From Bacteroidales bacterium UBA3824 (GTDB lineage: Bacteria; Bacteroidota; Bacteroidia; Bacteroidales; UBA3824), in contig DGIK01000210.1 of NCBI GenBank assembly GCA_002393195.1, forward strand, positions 32,618 through 96,617: 64,000 nt of DNA. The letters run 5' to 3'. Positions 1-8,396 of the stretch are shown here, piece after piece. The notes beneath the pieces are model-generated. The model made no database searches. It was not told where the DNA came from and was given only the letters and a program-made list of their open reading frames with translations. The position numbers and the translations under genes are program-made. Each line of letters begins with the position of its first letter. Positions within the stretch are counted from its first letter, which is position 1.

Positions 1-30
1 TTGTTTCCTGTGCAAATTTTCGTAATTTTG
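1..30 (+). promoter_or_regulatory. Bacteroidota-type promoter of the AbiE pair
   Basis: A TAATTTTG box at 23-30 fits the -7 consensus TAnnTTTG. A TTG at 1-3, cut by the window edge, lies 19 nt upstream and could be the end of a -33 TTTG. The box ends 19 nt before the first ATG, so the leader would be very short. Confidence 0.5.
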
Positions 31-49
31 TGCCAAAACGATAACGAGA

Positions 50-679
50 ATGAAACCAAATCCACTAATACAGATACGGAATGTCCCTGTTTCCGTCGGT
101 GTGCTACAAAACTTGTACAAGGATTTGAAGGCACCTGAGGAAAAAATCAGGGCATTGGAGAAAGACGGTCAGTTGATACGTCTCAAACGTGGATTGTATG
201 TTGTTAATAGTCAGTTGAGCGGTATAGAAACAAGCTATGCGTTGTGTGCCAATCACATATATGGACCGTCGTATTTGTCGCTGCATTGGGCGTTGCGTCA
301 TTACGGATTGATACCCGAAAGGGTTTTTACGCTGACGAGTGTTACCACAAAGCGGTCGAGGGTGTTTCAGAACGATTTGGGACGTTTTTCGTATTATCAG
401 ACTGTGCCAGAATATTTTTCCATCGGCATCACGCATTGTAACGAACACGGCGTATGTTATCTTTTGGCGACACCCGAAAAGGCATTATGCGATATGATTT
501 TGTATGACAACTATCTTCCTGACCGCTCCGTAACCGCCCTCGAAACGTATTTGGAGGATGATTTGCGCTTTGACACCGACGCGCTGCGAGATTTTGATGC
601 AAAAATAATCGAGCAATGCGCCGCACAAGGTCGCAAAAAGGAAATATTGAATAATTTGGTAAAAATAATAAAGCAATGA
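50..679 (+). CDS. abiEi: AbiEi-family antitoxin / transcriptional regulator
   Basis: The 209-residue protein fits the AbiEi family, the regulator and antitoxin half of type IV AbiE systems, which counters the toxin without binding it and represses its own operon. The N-terminal third looks like a winged helix (residues about 15-55, ending in a basic RLKRGLYVV turn). It is followed by the usual AbiEi core with the SYLSLHWALRHYGLIPE stretch and the TPEKALCDM motif near residue 140. The gene overlaps the next one by 4 bp (ATGA), which implies translational coupling. AbiE systems act as phage-abortive or stabilisation modules. The family call rests on motif pattern and on the neighbouring nucleotidyltransferase. 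Confidence 0.85.
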   Translation: MKPNPLIQIRNVPVSVGVLQNLYKDLKAPEEKIRALEKDGQLIRLKRGLYVVNSQLSGIETSYALCANHIYGPSYLSLHWALRHYGLIPERVFTLTSVTTKRSRVFQNDLGRFSYYQTVPEYFSIGITHCNEHGVCYLLATPEKALCDMILYDNYLPDRSVTALETYLEDDLRFDTDALRDFDAKIIEQCAAQGRKKEILNNLVKIIKQ

Positions 680-1488
680 CAATATATGAAGAAATGATAG
701 CGAATCATTCTGTAAATCAAAATCCTAACGCCGAACAGGAAACAATGCAGATAATTGCGCTTGTAGGATTGCACAGGGGCGGATTTTTCCAACACGCTGC
801 ATTTTACGGTGGCACTTGTCTGAGAATATTCCACGGGTTGGGAAGATTTTCAGAGGATATGGATTTTTCGCTGACAACTAAAAACAGCGGCATCCACATT
901 GAGAATTTTTTTGATTCTGTCAAAGAAGAATTTCGGCTTGCGAGCAAGGACGTGGAGATTGTCAAAAAGGACAAAAAGACATTTGGGCGTGTGGAGTCGG
1001 CGTTTCTCAAAGAGAATACCGAGGTTTACGACATCAAGTTTCAGACAAAGAAATCCATCAAAATCAAAATCGAACTTGACACCGATCCTCCACTTGACTT
1101 TGACACAGAAGAACAACTTTTGTTGCGTCCATATTCATTTATGGTAAGATGTTTCACGCTGCCTTGTCTTTATGCGGGCAAAATGCACGCCCTTGTTTTC
1201 CGCAATTGGAAACGCCGTGTCAAAGGTCGCGATTGGTATGATTTTGAGTGGTATGTCCGCCATAATATACCGCTCGATTTCAGACATTTACAAGCGCGCA
1301 TCCGAGAATTTGACGGCAAGAATATGGACAAAAATGATTTCTTAAAACTCCTGAAAGAAAAACTTTCCACCACCGACATCAATTCCGTAAAACAAGATGT
1401 CGCCGCCTTCGTGTTCAACCCCGCCGAATTGGATATTTGGAGCAACGATTATTTTGTAAAGTTGGCGGAGAAGATTGTGTGGGGATAA
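676..1488 (+). CDS. abiEii: AbiEii-family nucleotidyltransferase toxin
   Basis: This 270-residue protein has the hallmarks of the AbiEii/MenA-like nucleotidyltransferase fold. There is a GGT-C-LR motif near residues 46-51, followed by an RFSEDMDFSL segment carrying the metal-binding D-x-D pair. A further acidic strand (IKIELDTD) follows, then the family signature KMHAL near residue 170 with RVKGRDWYDFEWYV after it. These toxins transfer nucleotides, probably to tRNA acceptor ends, and stop growth. All the catalytic motifs I know for the family are present, so it looks active. It starts inside the antitoxin stop codon, the standard AbiE order. Confidence 0.85.
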   Translation: MTIYEEMIANHSVNQNPNAEQETMQIIALVGLHRGGFFQHAAFYGGTCLRIFHGLGRFSEDMDFSLTTKNSGIHIENFFDSVKEEFRLASKDVEIVKKDKKTFGRVESAFLKENTEVYDIKFQTKKSIKIKIELDTDPPLDFDTEEQLLLRPYSFMVRCFTLPCLYAGKMHALVFRNWKRRVKGRDWYDFEWYVRHNIPLDFRHLQARIREFDGKNMDKNDFLKLLKEKLSTTDINSVKQDVAAFVFNPAELDIWSNDYFVKLAEKIVWG

Positions 1489-1538
1489 AAAAAACGGTTA
1501 CGAAACCGCAGTGCATCAGACGTTTTGCCCGAATTTAT

Positions 1539-1593
1539 GCAGTCGCGGACTGCGGCGTTGCTTTTGGACGCCAAGTCCCGCTTTTGGTGGGAC
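1539..1593. repeat. Three consecutive short hairpins
   Basis: Three inverted repeats follow one another with almost no spacing: 1539-1544 with 1548-1553 (6 bp, GCG loop), 1554-1558 with 1568-1572 (5 bp), and 1575-1581 with 1587-1593 (7 bp, one G-U pair). They lie in the 234-bp gap after the AbiE toxin. No gene is supported here. The arrangement resembles a REP-like intergenic element, but its role is unknown. Confidence 0.5.
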
Positions 1594-1666
1594 GGTCCAG
1601 CGGCTGTGAAGGATTTTTATAGGGAGGAGGTGAAAAGGAGAGGGTATATTTGTCATAATAGAAAGT

Positions 1667-1702
1667 CTGTCTAAAAAATTAGAAATTTTATTTTTTAGAC
1701 AG
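1667..1702. terminator. Perfect 13-bp inverted repeat, probable bidirectional terminator
   Basis: CTGTCTAAAAAAT at 1667-1679 is matched exactly by its reverse complement at 1690-1702, with a 10-nt loop. It sits between the AbiE toxin (+) and the end of the gene on the minus strand at 1723, where a shared terminator would be expected. The flanking CCCCC next to the TAGACAG end also resembles insertion-sequence terminal repeats, so it could be a leftover IS end. Confidence 0.5.
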
Positions 1703-1722
1703 CCCCCATCCAATTATTGCTC

Positions 1723-3243
1723 TCACTCACTAAAAGACTTTGTTTTGTCGAAGATTTTTCGGATGTTGAGTTCTACGGACAAGTCTTTTGTGTATTTGCC
1801 CGACAGCAAGTCTTTTTCCACTTCCTCGTAATTGCCACACACCGTAATATCAACGCGATTCATATCAAATAGCCTTTTAATTGGCTTCATAAGTTCTATT
1901 GCGCCCAAATCTATTGCACTGCTAACAATAAACGCTACCACAACACCGTCCAGGTATTGCAACGGGTTCTCCAATGAGATGGCATATTCCAATAGTCCGC
2001 GCATAATGCCAATAGCCTTGTCTCGCCTGTCGCTGTCCATATACGCAATTGCAGCAATACATTCTGAAACAAACACCTTGTTAAAGGTATATAATCCCGG
2101 TTCGCGCATATAGAGATTGAGTTTTTCGAGTCCCTCGTCGCTGTCTGCGAGCCTGAATATAGAGGCGGCAAGTATGTCGCTGAGAAAGTCGCCAAAACAA
2201 TAATCATAAAAATCATTGTTTTGCCTAAGTACTTCAATCACTACATCAAGACTTGTGCTGGGGCTGCCGTATTCGCCAAGCAATATCAGAGAATTGCAGA
2301 GTTCGCCATAATTGATGTCTTCGTCCTCGTTTTCGTTGTAAAAACGGTACAAATAATTCATCACAATCTTTTCTAAATCGCCACATAGTGATTCTCTATC
2401 CATGGAGGCAATCTCTTTCAATTCATTATCCGAAAGGCCGGCTTGGTTGCTGCGATCCGAAATGATGTCAAACAAACGAGAATTTGTAAGAGACATTTGC
2501 GATGGATATATAGGCCGTTGATAGGCGTATTCGGTCTGTGGCTCTTGATGTGCAAATGGACTGTTTGCCAAACGTTCCTGCAATTTTTCGGGAGATAGAG
2601 ACATTAATTCTCGAAGATTCTTTTCAAAAACATCGTCATCGTACTCTTCATCATCGTCATCGTACTCATCATCGTCTGGTTCGCTGTCCACTTTGACAAC
2701 ACATTTGAAGTTGCCCTTGCCGAGGTTCTTTTCCAACGTAGGGAGAAAACGGTTGAGTTCTAATGTAGAATCTGCGACAAAAAAATATTCGCCATTCTTA
2801 CCGTAATCGTATGAAATAAGCGGAATGTCGTCGGTGTCCTCTTGCAAGAAATACTGCGTGAGCGCAAAGTCTGGATGCGGTTTGATACCGGCATCCTCCG
2901 CAAATTCTATCGCACCGTATATCATATTGTGTGCTTCATCATAACTACATTCTACAAACTCTCCTCTGTCCAAGAAAACCTCCTGAACATCCGACTTGAT
3001 TACGCGCATTTTGTAGTACGTGTCTTTAACACCAAGACAAAACATATCCACAAGGAATACTGCTACACTTATGTTGCCACCCTTATGTAGTCGAGTAATT
3101 ATAACATTCTGCATACCGTCCTGTGCCGCATTCTGCGGTGGACGCCAATAGCATTTGCCTATTTCGAGTCCCCTTACCTTCTCCTTAATGTATTGTTTTT
3201 CAGACAAGAAAGTTTGAGTTTTCTGTTTTTTCTTTTTTGCCAT
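1723..3243 (-). CDS. Uncharacterised protein with central acidic linker
   Basis: The 506-residue protein has no signal peptide and no membrane segment. It starts with a very basic stretch (MAKKKKQKTQ). A globular N-terminal domain follows (about 20-190), containing the segment NISVAVFLVDMFCLGVKDTYY, which I associate with a widespread but unnamed bacterial family. An almost pure Asp/Glu/Tyr run follows at about residues 195-215. The C-terminal half (about 225-506) is helical and may contain HEAT- or TPR-like repeats. A TATCTTTG box on the minus strand at 3265-3272 lies 22 nt upstream of the start. I assign no function. A cytoplasmic adaptor is the most that can be said. Confidence 0.75.
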   Translation of the reverse strand: MAKKKKQKTQTFLSEKQYIKEKVRGLEIGKCYWRPPQNAAQDGMQNVIITRLHKGGNISVAVFLVDMFCLGVKDTYYKMRVIKSDVQEVFLDRGEFVECSYDEAHNMIYGAIEFAEDAGIKPHPDFALTQYFLQEDTDDIPLISYDYGKNGEYFFVADSTLELNRFLPTLEKNLGKGNFKCVVKVDSEPDDDEYDDDDEEYDDDVFEKNLRELMSLSPEKLQERLANSPFAHQEPQTEYAYQRPIYPSQMSLTNSRLFDIISDRSNQAGLSDNELKEIASMDRESLCGDLEKIVMNYLYRFYNENEDEDINYGELCNSLILLGEYGSPSTSLDVVIEVLRQNNDFYDYCFGDFLSDILAASIFRLADSDEGLEKLNLYMREPGLYTFNKVFVSECIAAIAYMDSDRRDKAIGIMRGLLEYAISLENPLQYLDGVVVAFIVSSAIDLGAIELMKPIKRLFDMNRVDITVCGNYEEVEKDLLSGKYTKDLSVELNIRKIFDKTKSFSE

Positions 3244-3264
3244 ATTGTTTTATATTTTTAACAG

Positions 3265-3272
3265 CAAAGATA
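3265..3272 (-). promoter_or_regulatory. -7 promoter box for the acidic protein gene
   Basis: On the minus strand the sequence reads TATCTTTG, an exact match to TAnnTTTG, 22 nt before the ATG at 3243. I saw no good TTTG at the usual spacing. Confidence 0.4.
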
Positions 3273-3298
3273 ACAATTTTATATGCAAAAAATAATAC

Positions 3299-3329
3299 TT
3301 GCACATAAAAAAGAAAAAACTTATTTTTG
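3299..3329 (+). promoter_or_regulatory. Promoter of the sugar kinase gene
   Basis: A TATTTTTG box at 3322-3329 lies 20 nt after a TTG at 3299-3301 (a partial -33 TTTG), matching the Bacteroidota promoter layout. The kinase ATG is 47 nt further on. Confidence 0.5.
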
Positions 3330-3376
3330 CAACGGTAAAATATAAAGATAATCAGTAGCAAACACAATACACGAAA

Positions 3377-4411
3377 ATGAAAAAGACAGTAACTTTTGGC
3401 GAGATTATGCTTCGCCTTGCCGCTCCGGGATACGAGCGGTTTTTGCAATCCAACACATTCAACGCAACATTTGGCGGCGGCGAGGCCAACGTGGCTGTAA
3501 GCCTTGCCAACTACGGCGTGCCGGTAAGTTTTGTAACACGCCTGCCCGAAAACGACATCGCTAAGGCGTGCGTAAGGGAGTTGCGCGGATTTGGCGTCGA
3601 TACAAGCGACATCATCTACGGCGGCGACCGCATCGGCATCTATTACCTCGAGACTGGCGCAGTGAGCCGTGCTTCCAAGGTGATTTATGACCGCGCACAT
3701 TCGTCAGTTTCCGAAATCAAGACAGGTATGATTGATTGGAAAAAAGTATTCGACGGCGCACAGTGGTTCCACTGGACTGGCATCACCCCCGCAATTTCGC
3801 AGGGCGCGGCAGACGTTTGCCTCGAAGCCTTGAAAGCCGCATCGGAACTCGGCATCACAATCTCCTGCGACCTCAATTACCGCAAAAACCTCTGGAAATA
3901 TGGCAAAAAGGCGGACGAGGTAATGCCCGAACTCGTTAAATATTGCGACGTAATCCTTGGCAACGAGGAAGACGCAGAGAAAGCTCTCCTCATCAAACCC
4001 GAAGGCGTCAATGTGGAAGGTGGCAAAGTGGTTGCCGAGGCTTATCTCTCGGTATCACAGCAGATTATGAGCCGTTTTCCGAAGGCAAAGAAGGTAATCA
4101 CCACGCTCCGCAGCTCCATCAACGCCAACCACAACAACTGGGCGGGCGTTCTCTACGACGGCAAGACGCTCTACAAGTCGCCCGAATACCAGATAACCCA
4201 CATCGTTGACCGCGTAGGCGGCGGCGATTCGTTCATGGGCGGCTTGATATACGGACTGCAGACCTACACCGGCGATGACCAGAAGGCTCTCAACTTCGCC
4301 GTTGCAGCATCGTGCCTCAAGCACACCATCTACGGCGACTACAACCGCGTTACCGTAGCCGAAGTCGAGAAATTGATGTCCGGCGACGCAAGCGGCAGAG
4401 TTTCGCGTTAA
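3377..4411 (+). CDS. kdgK: PfkB-family sugar kinase, likely 2-keto-3-deoxygluconate kinase
   Basis: The 344-residue protein is a ribokinase-fold enzyme that probably phosphorylates 2-keto-3-deoxygluconate with ATP, a step in uronate and pectin catabolism. It begins with the family-typical TFGEIMLRL and has the substrate-side GGGEANVAVSLANYG motif near residues 35-50. The C-terminal PfkB signature GGGDSFMGG carries the catalytic Asp. The opening strand and the GGGEANVA form favour KDG kinase over fructokinase, but PfkB specificity is hard to read from sequence. No aldolase or uronate isomerase lies beside it. The stop overlaps the end of the convergent gene by 4 bp. Confidence 0.8.
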   Translation: MKKTVTFGEIMLRLAAPGYERFLQSNTFNATFGGGEANVAVSLANYGVPVSFVTRLPENDIAKACVRELRGFGVDTSDIIYGGDRIGIYYLETGAVSRASKVIYDRAHSSVSEIKTGMIDWKKVFDGAQWFHWTGITPAISQGAADVCLEALKAASELGITISCDLNYRKNLWKYGKKADEVMPELVKYCDVILGNEEDAEKALLIKPEGVNVEGGKVVAEAYLSVSQQIMSRFPKAKKVITTLRSSINANHNNWAGVLYDGKTLYKSPEYQITHIVDRVGGGDSFMGGLIYGLQTYTGDDQKALNFAVAASCLKHTIYGDYNRVTVAEVEKLMSGDASGRVSR

Positions 4412-5358
4412 TTTTTTTTCACCCAAATCCTCCTCATCACCACCACTTCCGTGCGCCTCGTATGCACATAGATAGTCATTGTGTCGCCGAGGGAGTGGTG
4501 GATGATGTTGTAGGTTGCGGTGATTCCAAACGACCATTTGTCATAATTGAGCCAGTACGCACCTTTGAAATGAAACACCGGCGAGAGGTGGATTTTGTCG
4601 GAAATGCCCTCCTTGAAAATCGATGTGCTGGCGTTGAGGCCAATCATTCCTGATGCAAAGAGCGTGGAATGTTTGCCAAAAATATAATTGTAGGCATAAC
4701 CGCCGTTGACACCTATATTGCAAGAGCGGAGGTCGCAACTCTGCTCCTTCAAGAGCAGGCTGTCGGAGCGGATTCTCAAGTAATACAACGCCGCACCAAC
4801 CGTTGCGCTGCCTTGCGAAACCAATTGACGCTCACCCGCCGTAAACCCCGCCTTGTACGAAAACTCCTCGTTATTGAAGATATATTTGCCCACCATGTCA
4901 AACTGCGACACCTTGATGTCGGGATTGTAAGGCAGGTCTTCGAGTATGCTTCCTTTTATACGATAACGGTTTTTGATAGATTCGTAAAAGCCGGTGTATT
5001 CCTGAATGTAAATGTCGCCGGCAAAAAACCTGTTGTAGCCGCGCAACTGCATGTCGGTGCTCTTAATACGCTTATAATTGGCGTTGTTGCCGATTTGGGA
5101 CAATTCCTGACGATAGCAAACGTCAAACGGAAAATACTTGCACCATACACCCACGCCCACGCCCGAGTGTAACGCCGGAATATAACTCAATCCACTGGAA
5201 CTATTGTGGAATGCAAACTCGTCGTTGTATATGAAAGATTTGAGGGACAATAGGTTGCCGTATTTTTTTACGTAGTTGGGGTTTTGCGCCGTCGTGCGCA
5301 GCGCAAACAACATCAACACCATCAACAAACAATTGGCAAGACTAATAAATGTTCTCAT
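4408..5358 (-). CDS. DUF4421-like outer-membrane protein
   Basis: The 316-residue protein has a signal peptide (hydrophobic run ending in ALRTTAQ, cleavage near residue 24). The mature part is all beta, with alternating aromatic strands typical of a small outer-membrane barrel (VGVWCKYFPFDVCYRQ, NIGVNGGYAYNYIF, WSFGITATYNII). The pattern fits DUF4421, a Bacteroidota envelope family of unknown role (from memory). I place the start at the ATG at 5358 rather than the upstream TTG at 5367, because it gives a cleaner signal peptide. A TAATTTTG box at 5382-5389 on the minus strand lies just upstream. Confidence 0.7.
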   Translation of the reverse strand: MRTFISLANCLLMVLMLFALRTTAQNPNYVKKYGNLLSLKSFIYNDEFAFHNSSSGLSYIPALHSGVGVGVWCKYFPFDVCYRQELSQIGNNANYKRIKSTDMQLRGYNRFFAGDIYIQEYTGFYESIKNRYRIKGSILEDLPYNPDIKVSQFDMVGKYIFNNEEFSYKAGFTAGERQLVSQGSATVGAALYYLRIRSDSLLLKEQSCDLRSCNIGVNGGYAYNYIFGKHSTLFASGMIGLNASTSIFKEGISDKIHLSPVFHFKGAYWLNYDKWSFGITATYNIIHHSLGDTMTIYVHTRRTEVVVMRRIWVKKN

Positions 5359-5381
5359 TTTTTGCAATTGGTTTCACGACG

Positions 5382-5389
5382 CAAAATTA
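5382..5389 (-). promoter_or_regulatory. -7 promoter box for the DUF4421-like gene
   Basis: The minus strand reads TAATTTTG, an exact TAnnTTTG match, 23 nt from the ATG at 5358. Confidence 0.4.
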
Positions 5390-5474
5390 CAAAAAACGCA
5401 CGAAACAAACGGATTGTTAATAAAAAATAACATTATCGCCGCTCAAAAAATTAGGCGGGATGAAAAGTATTCCA

Positions 5475-5482
5475 TAAATTTG
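5475..5482 (+). promoter_or_regulatory. -7 promoter box for the first DUF6057 pair
   Basis: TAAATTTG fits TAnnTTTG and lies 21 nt before the ATG at 5504. A TTAG 20 nt upstream is a weak -33. The box lies inside the longer open frame that begins at 5276, which argues that translation starts at 5504. Confidence 0.45.
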
Positions 5483-5503
5483 TACCGTCCGCTACAATTG
5501 AAA

Positions 5504-6916
5504 ATGACACAAGAAAAGATTAAGATAATAATTCACAATGCCGTATTTTTAGTTTTGTCGCTTGTATCGATGATGGTATTTCAAATGTGCTACAAATATC
5601 ATTTTTTCATACAGGAACAAAACCAGATTTTCGTGTATTCTCGACAATACATCGCCGAATATTTCAGCCAAAATTCGTGGCTGACGGGCCTGGCGGGCGA
5701 TTTTTTGACACAATTTTTTTATTATCTATACGCCGGACCAGCAATTACAGCAATTACAATTTTGCTAATAGCAATCACAAGTTACAAATGTATCGACAAA
5801 ATATTCGACAATCGTAAGACAAGTTTAATTATCACAATTACAATAGAAATATACTTAACGCTTATTGTATTTGACAATTTGTTTAATATTAATTGCTTAT
5901 TATCGATATTAGTAGGAGTATTGTCGTATTATATATATACAAAATTGTTCCCAAAAGGAGGATTGCTGTCTGCTGCAATCACAATTGTAATTATATATTA
6001 CATAGCGGGATTTGCGCAATTGATATTTGCGGCGTTATATACTATTAAATTATTGAAGGACAAAAGATTAAAGGAGTTTTTAGTGATTCCAACAATTGCA
6101 CTTATAATCCCAATATTTGGACATCGGATTTTTCAAACAACCTACGCCAAAAACCTCTCGTATCCCGGATTGCACTCCCCCACCCTGCCAGATAGTTACG
6201 CCGAATTTTCGTATGCCGTAGCTACCGAATATTATTTCAAACATTTCGACAAGGTGGAGCAACTCGCTATGAGTCAGGACACTATGACGGCGCAATCGGG
6301 AATTTATTACAATATGATTCAGGCGCAAAAAGACCTACTGCCCGACAAAATCAAAACTCAAAAAATCCCCGAACTCGGCACACTTATCCACATCGACGAC
6401 AAATCGCCATATGAAGCCATCTTTCTGATGAACGATTTTTATTATTTGATTGGCGATATGGCGATGTCGGAACGTGCGGCAATAATGGCGCAAGTATTCT
6501 CACCCAACAATCGCAACATCAAGATGGTCAAGCGGTTGTGCGAAATCAATCTCGTTACCGGCGACACGGCAATCGCGACGAAATACATCAGAATCCTCGA
6601 AAAAACTCTCCTCTACAAGGATTGGGCTCTTCGACACAATCCGTATGCGCTCGACCCGAAAGTGGAAAAGGAAATTATTGAAAAACGCAAATTCCTAAAC
6701 CGCTCACAAAATATCCGCATCAACGACAATTGCCGCGAAATCCTCGTCGAACTCCTTGACAGCAACCCAACAAACACCATCGCCCTCGATTATCTGCTAT
6801 GCACCGACCTTATTTTGGGACAGTTGCAGACATTCAAGGCTGATTATTACAAATATTGCGTCCAAAACAACCGCCAACGGATGAAACCTCTTTATATCGA
6901 AGCTCTTCAAAAATGA
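5504..6916 (+). CDS. DUF6057-like polytopic membrane protein (pair 1)
   Basis: The 470-residue protein has two halves. The first 240 residues or so form at least six hydrophobic segments (for example about 12-30, 75-95, 108-125 and 150-175). The C-terminal 230 residues are soluble and helical, resembling TPR units. A conserved segment after the first helix (QEQNQIF...YIAEYF...GLAGDFLTQFFY) is shared with the proteins at 14415-16133 and 18163-19770, which have HEQ-Q in the same place. The family matches DUF6057 from memory; its function is unknown. It is the shortest of the three copies. Its stop overlaps the next ATG by 4 bp. Confidence 0.75.
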   Translation: MTQEKIKIIIHNAVFLVLSLVSMMVFQMCYKYHFFIQEQNQIFVYSRQYIAEYFSQNSWLTGLAGDFLTQFFYYLYAGPAITAITILLIAITSYKCIDKIFDNRKTSLIITITIEIYLTLIVFDNLFNINCLLSILVGVLSYYIYTKLFPKGGLLSAAITIVIIYYIAGFAQLIFAALYTIKLLKDKRLKEFLVIPTIALIIPIFGHRIFQTTYAKNLSYPGLHSPTLPDSYAEFSYAVATEYYFKHFDKVEQLAMSQDTMTAQSGIYYNMIQAQKDLLPDKIKTQKIPELGTLIHIDDKSPYEAIFLMNDFYYLIGDMAMSERAAIMAQVFSPNNRNIKMVKRLCEINLVTGDTAIATKYIRILEKTLLYKDWALRHNPYALDPKVEKEIIEKRKFLNRSQNIRINDNCREILVELLDSNPTNTIALDYLLCTDLILGQLQTFKADYYKYCVQNNRQRMKPLYIEALQK

Positions 6917-8370
6917 AAACATTGTCCAAAATATTCGCCATACTTGTCTTGCTTGGTTTTCTATCCTGCAATTCGCAACCAGAAAACACCAAGCCAATTG
7001 ACTCATTGCCAAATATTTATCCCGATTACATCGACGTAAGCATCCCGCCCAACATTGCGCCACTCAACTTTTTGGTGAGGGACAGTTGCCTTTCTGTATA
7101 TGTCTGCGCCTCATACAACGACCTGAAAATCAACGCATCAAGCAGCGGCAATCAAGTTTGTTTTGATATTGACGACTGGAAACGATTGGTGTCTTCCGCA
7201 ATTGGCAACGACATCAAAATTTCAGTTTTTGAGGAAAAAGAACGCGGCGTTTTTTATCAATACAACGATTTTTGCATCCACGTTTTGAAAGATTCCATCG
7301 ACCAATACCTCACTTACCGACTTATAGAGCCTGATTATGAGGTATTTTCGCGCATTAAAATCGAGCAACGCTGCATCGAAAATTTTGATACGAAAGACAT
7401 TTGCAACTACAATATCACCGACAATTCTTGTATGAATTGCCACACTTTTGCGAAAAACGACCCGAATACATCGCTGTTTTACGTGCGGGGCAAAAATGGC
7501 GGCGCGATTCTCAATAGGAACGGCGTTTTGCAAAAACTCAACATCAAAAAGGAAGGGATGACCTCGGGGTCGGTCTATGGGCATTTCTCGTTGGACGGCA
7601 GATATTTTGTGTTTTCTACCAACGTGATAATTCCGGGATTTCATTCTGAGCCAGGAAAAAGAATGGAAGTATTTGACACAAAATCAGATGTTTATGTCGC
7701 TGATTTTGAGACCAATCAAATAATATCGAGTCCACTTTTGTGCGACACTACGCAGGCGGAAACTTTTCCGTGTTTTTCAGCAGACGGCAGAAAAATTTTC
7801 TATTGTTCCGCGCCGATTTTAAAGGATAATGTCAACAACATCCAAAACGTCCATTACGATTTGGTGAGCATCGATTTCCAGGATGGCAACATCGGCAATC
7901 ATACCGATACTATCGTCAAAGCAACCGCCGGCAATAAACCCGTATCTGTCTGTTTGCCAACAGTTTCGCCAGACGGCAAATATTTAATTTATACAGAATC
8001 AGAATACGGAACATTCCCGATTTGGCATCGTGAAGCAGAATTGAGAATGATTGATTTGCAGACAATGACAACGGATTCATTAAAATCCGTAAATTCAAGA
8101 AACAGTGATACTTACCACACATTTTCGTCCAACTCGCGATGGGTAGTTTTTGCAAGCAAACGCGACGACGGATTGTACGGCAAGCCTTACTTTTTCCACA
8201 TCGACTCCAACGGCAACACAACAAAACCATTCGCCTTGCCCCAAAAACATCCCGATTTTTACGACAACTGCCTAAAATCGTTCAACATTCCCGAATTGAG
8301 CAAAGGCGCAGTGCCGTTTTCAGTGAAGGACGTGGAAAGCGTGTTGAAAACTAAATCCATCAATTTTTAG
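6913..8370 (+). CDS. CxxCH beta-propeller lipoprotein (pair 1)
   Basis: The 485-residue lipoprotein has a signal peptide with a lipid-attachment Cys at residue 19. A conserved opening region (P-E-N at +5 to +7 of the mature protein, then YPDYIDVSIPPNIAP) is followed by a beta domain containing DIDDW. A single c-type heme motif C173-M-N-C176-H177 comes next. The remainder is a TolB/PD40-like propeller with repeated DGR/DGK-x-(F/L)-x-(F/Y) units, ending in SNSRWVVFASKRDDGLYG. The heme motif predicts a monoheme cytochrome in the periplasm or on the surface; heme attachment is an inference. It is translationally coupled to the DUF6057 gene. Confidence 0.75.
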   Translation: MKTLSKIFAILVLLGFLSCNSQPENTKPIDSLPNIYPDYIDVSIPPNIAPLNFLVRDSCLSVYVCASYNDLKINASSSGNQVCFDIDDWKRLVSSAIGNDIKISVFEEKERGVFYQYNDFCIHVLKDSIDQYLTYRLIEPDYEVFSRIKIEQRCIENFDTKDICNYNITDNSCMNCHTFAKNDPNTSLFYVRGKNGGAILNRNGVLQKLNIKKEGMTSGSVYGHFSLDGRYFVFSTNVIIPGFHSEPGKRMEVFDTKSDVYVADFETNQIISSPLLCDTTQAETFPCFSADGRKIFYCSAPILKDNVNNIQNVHYDLVSIDFQDGNIGNHTDTIVKATAGNKPVSVCLPTVSPDGKYLIYTESEYGTFPIWHREAELRMIDLQTMTTDSLKSVNSRNSDTYHTFSSNSRWVVFASKRDDGLYGKPYFFHIDSNGNTTKPFALPQKHPDFYDNCLKSFNIPELSKGAVPFSVKDVESVLKTKSINF

Positions 8371-8396
8371 ATTTGTGACAGCAACACGATTAACAC

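Noticed and set aside
1437..1622. 61-codon frame after the AbiE toxin
   Set aside because: It overlaps the toxin end and consists mostly of the hairpin region; no ribosome-binding site or similarity.
5276..5503. N-terminal extension of the first DUF6057-like gene
   Set aside because: It overlaps the divergent gene and the -7 box at 5475-5482, and the paralogues start at the equivalent of 5504.
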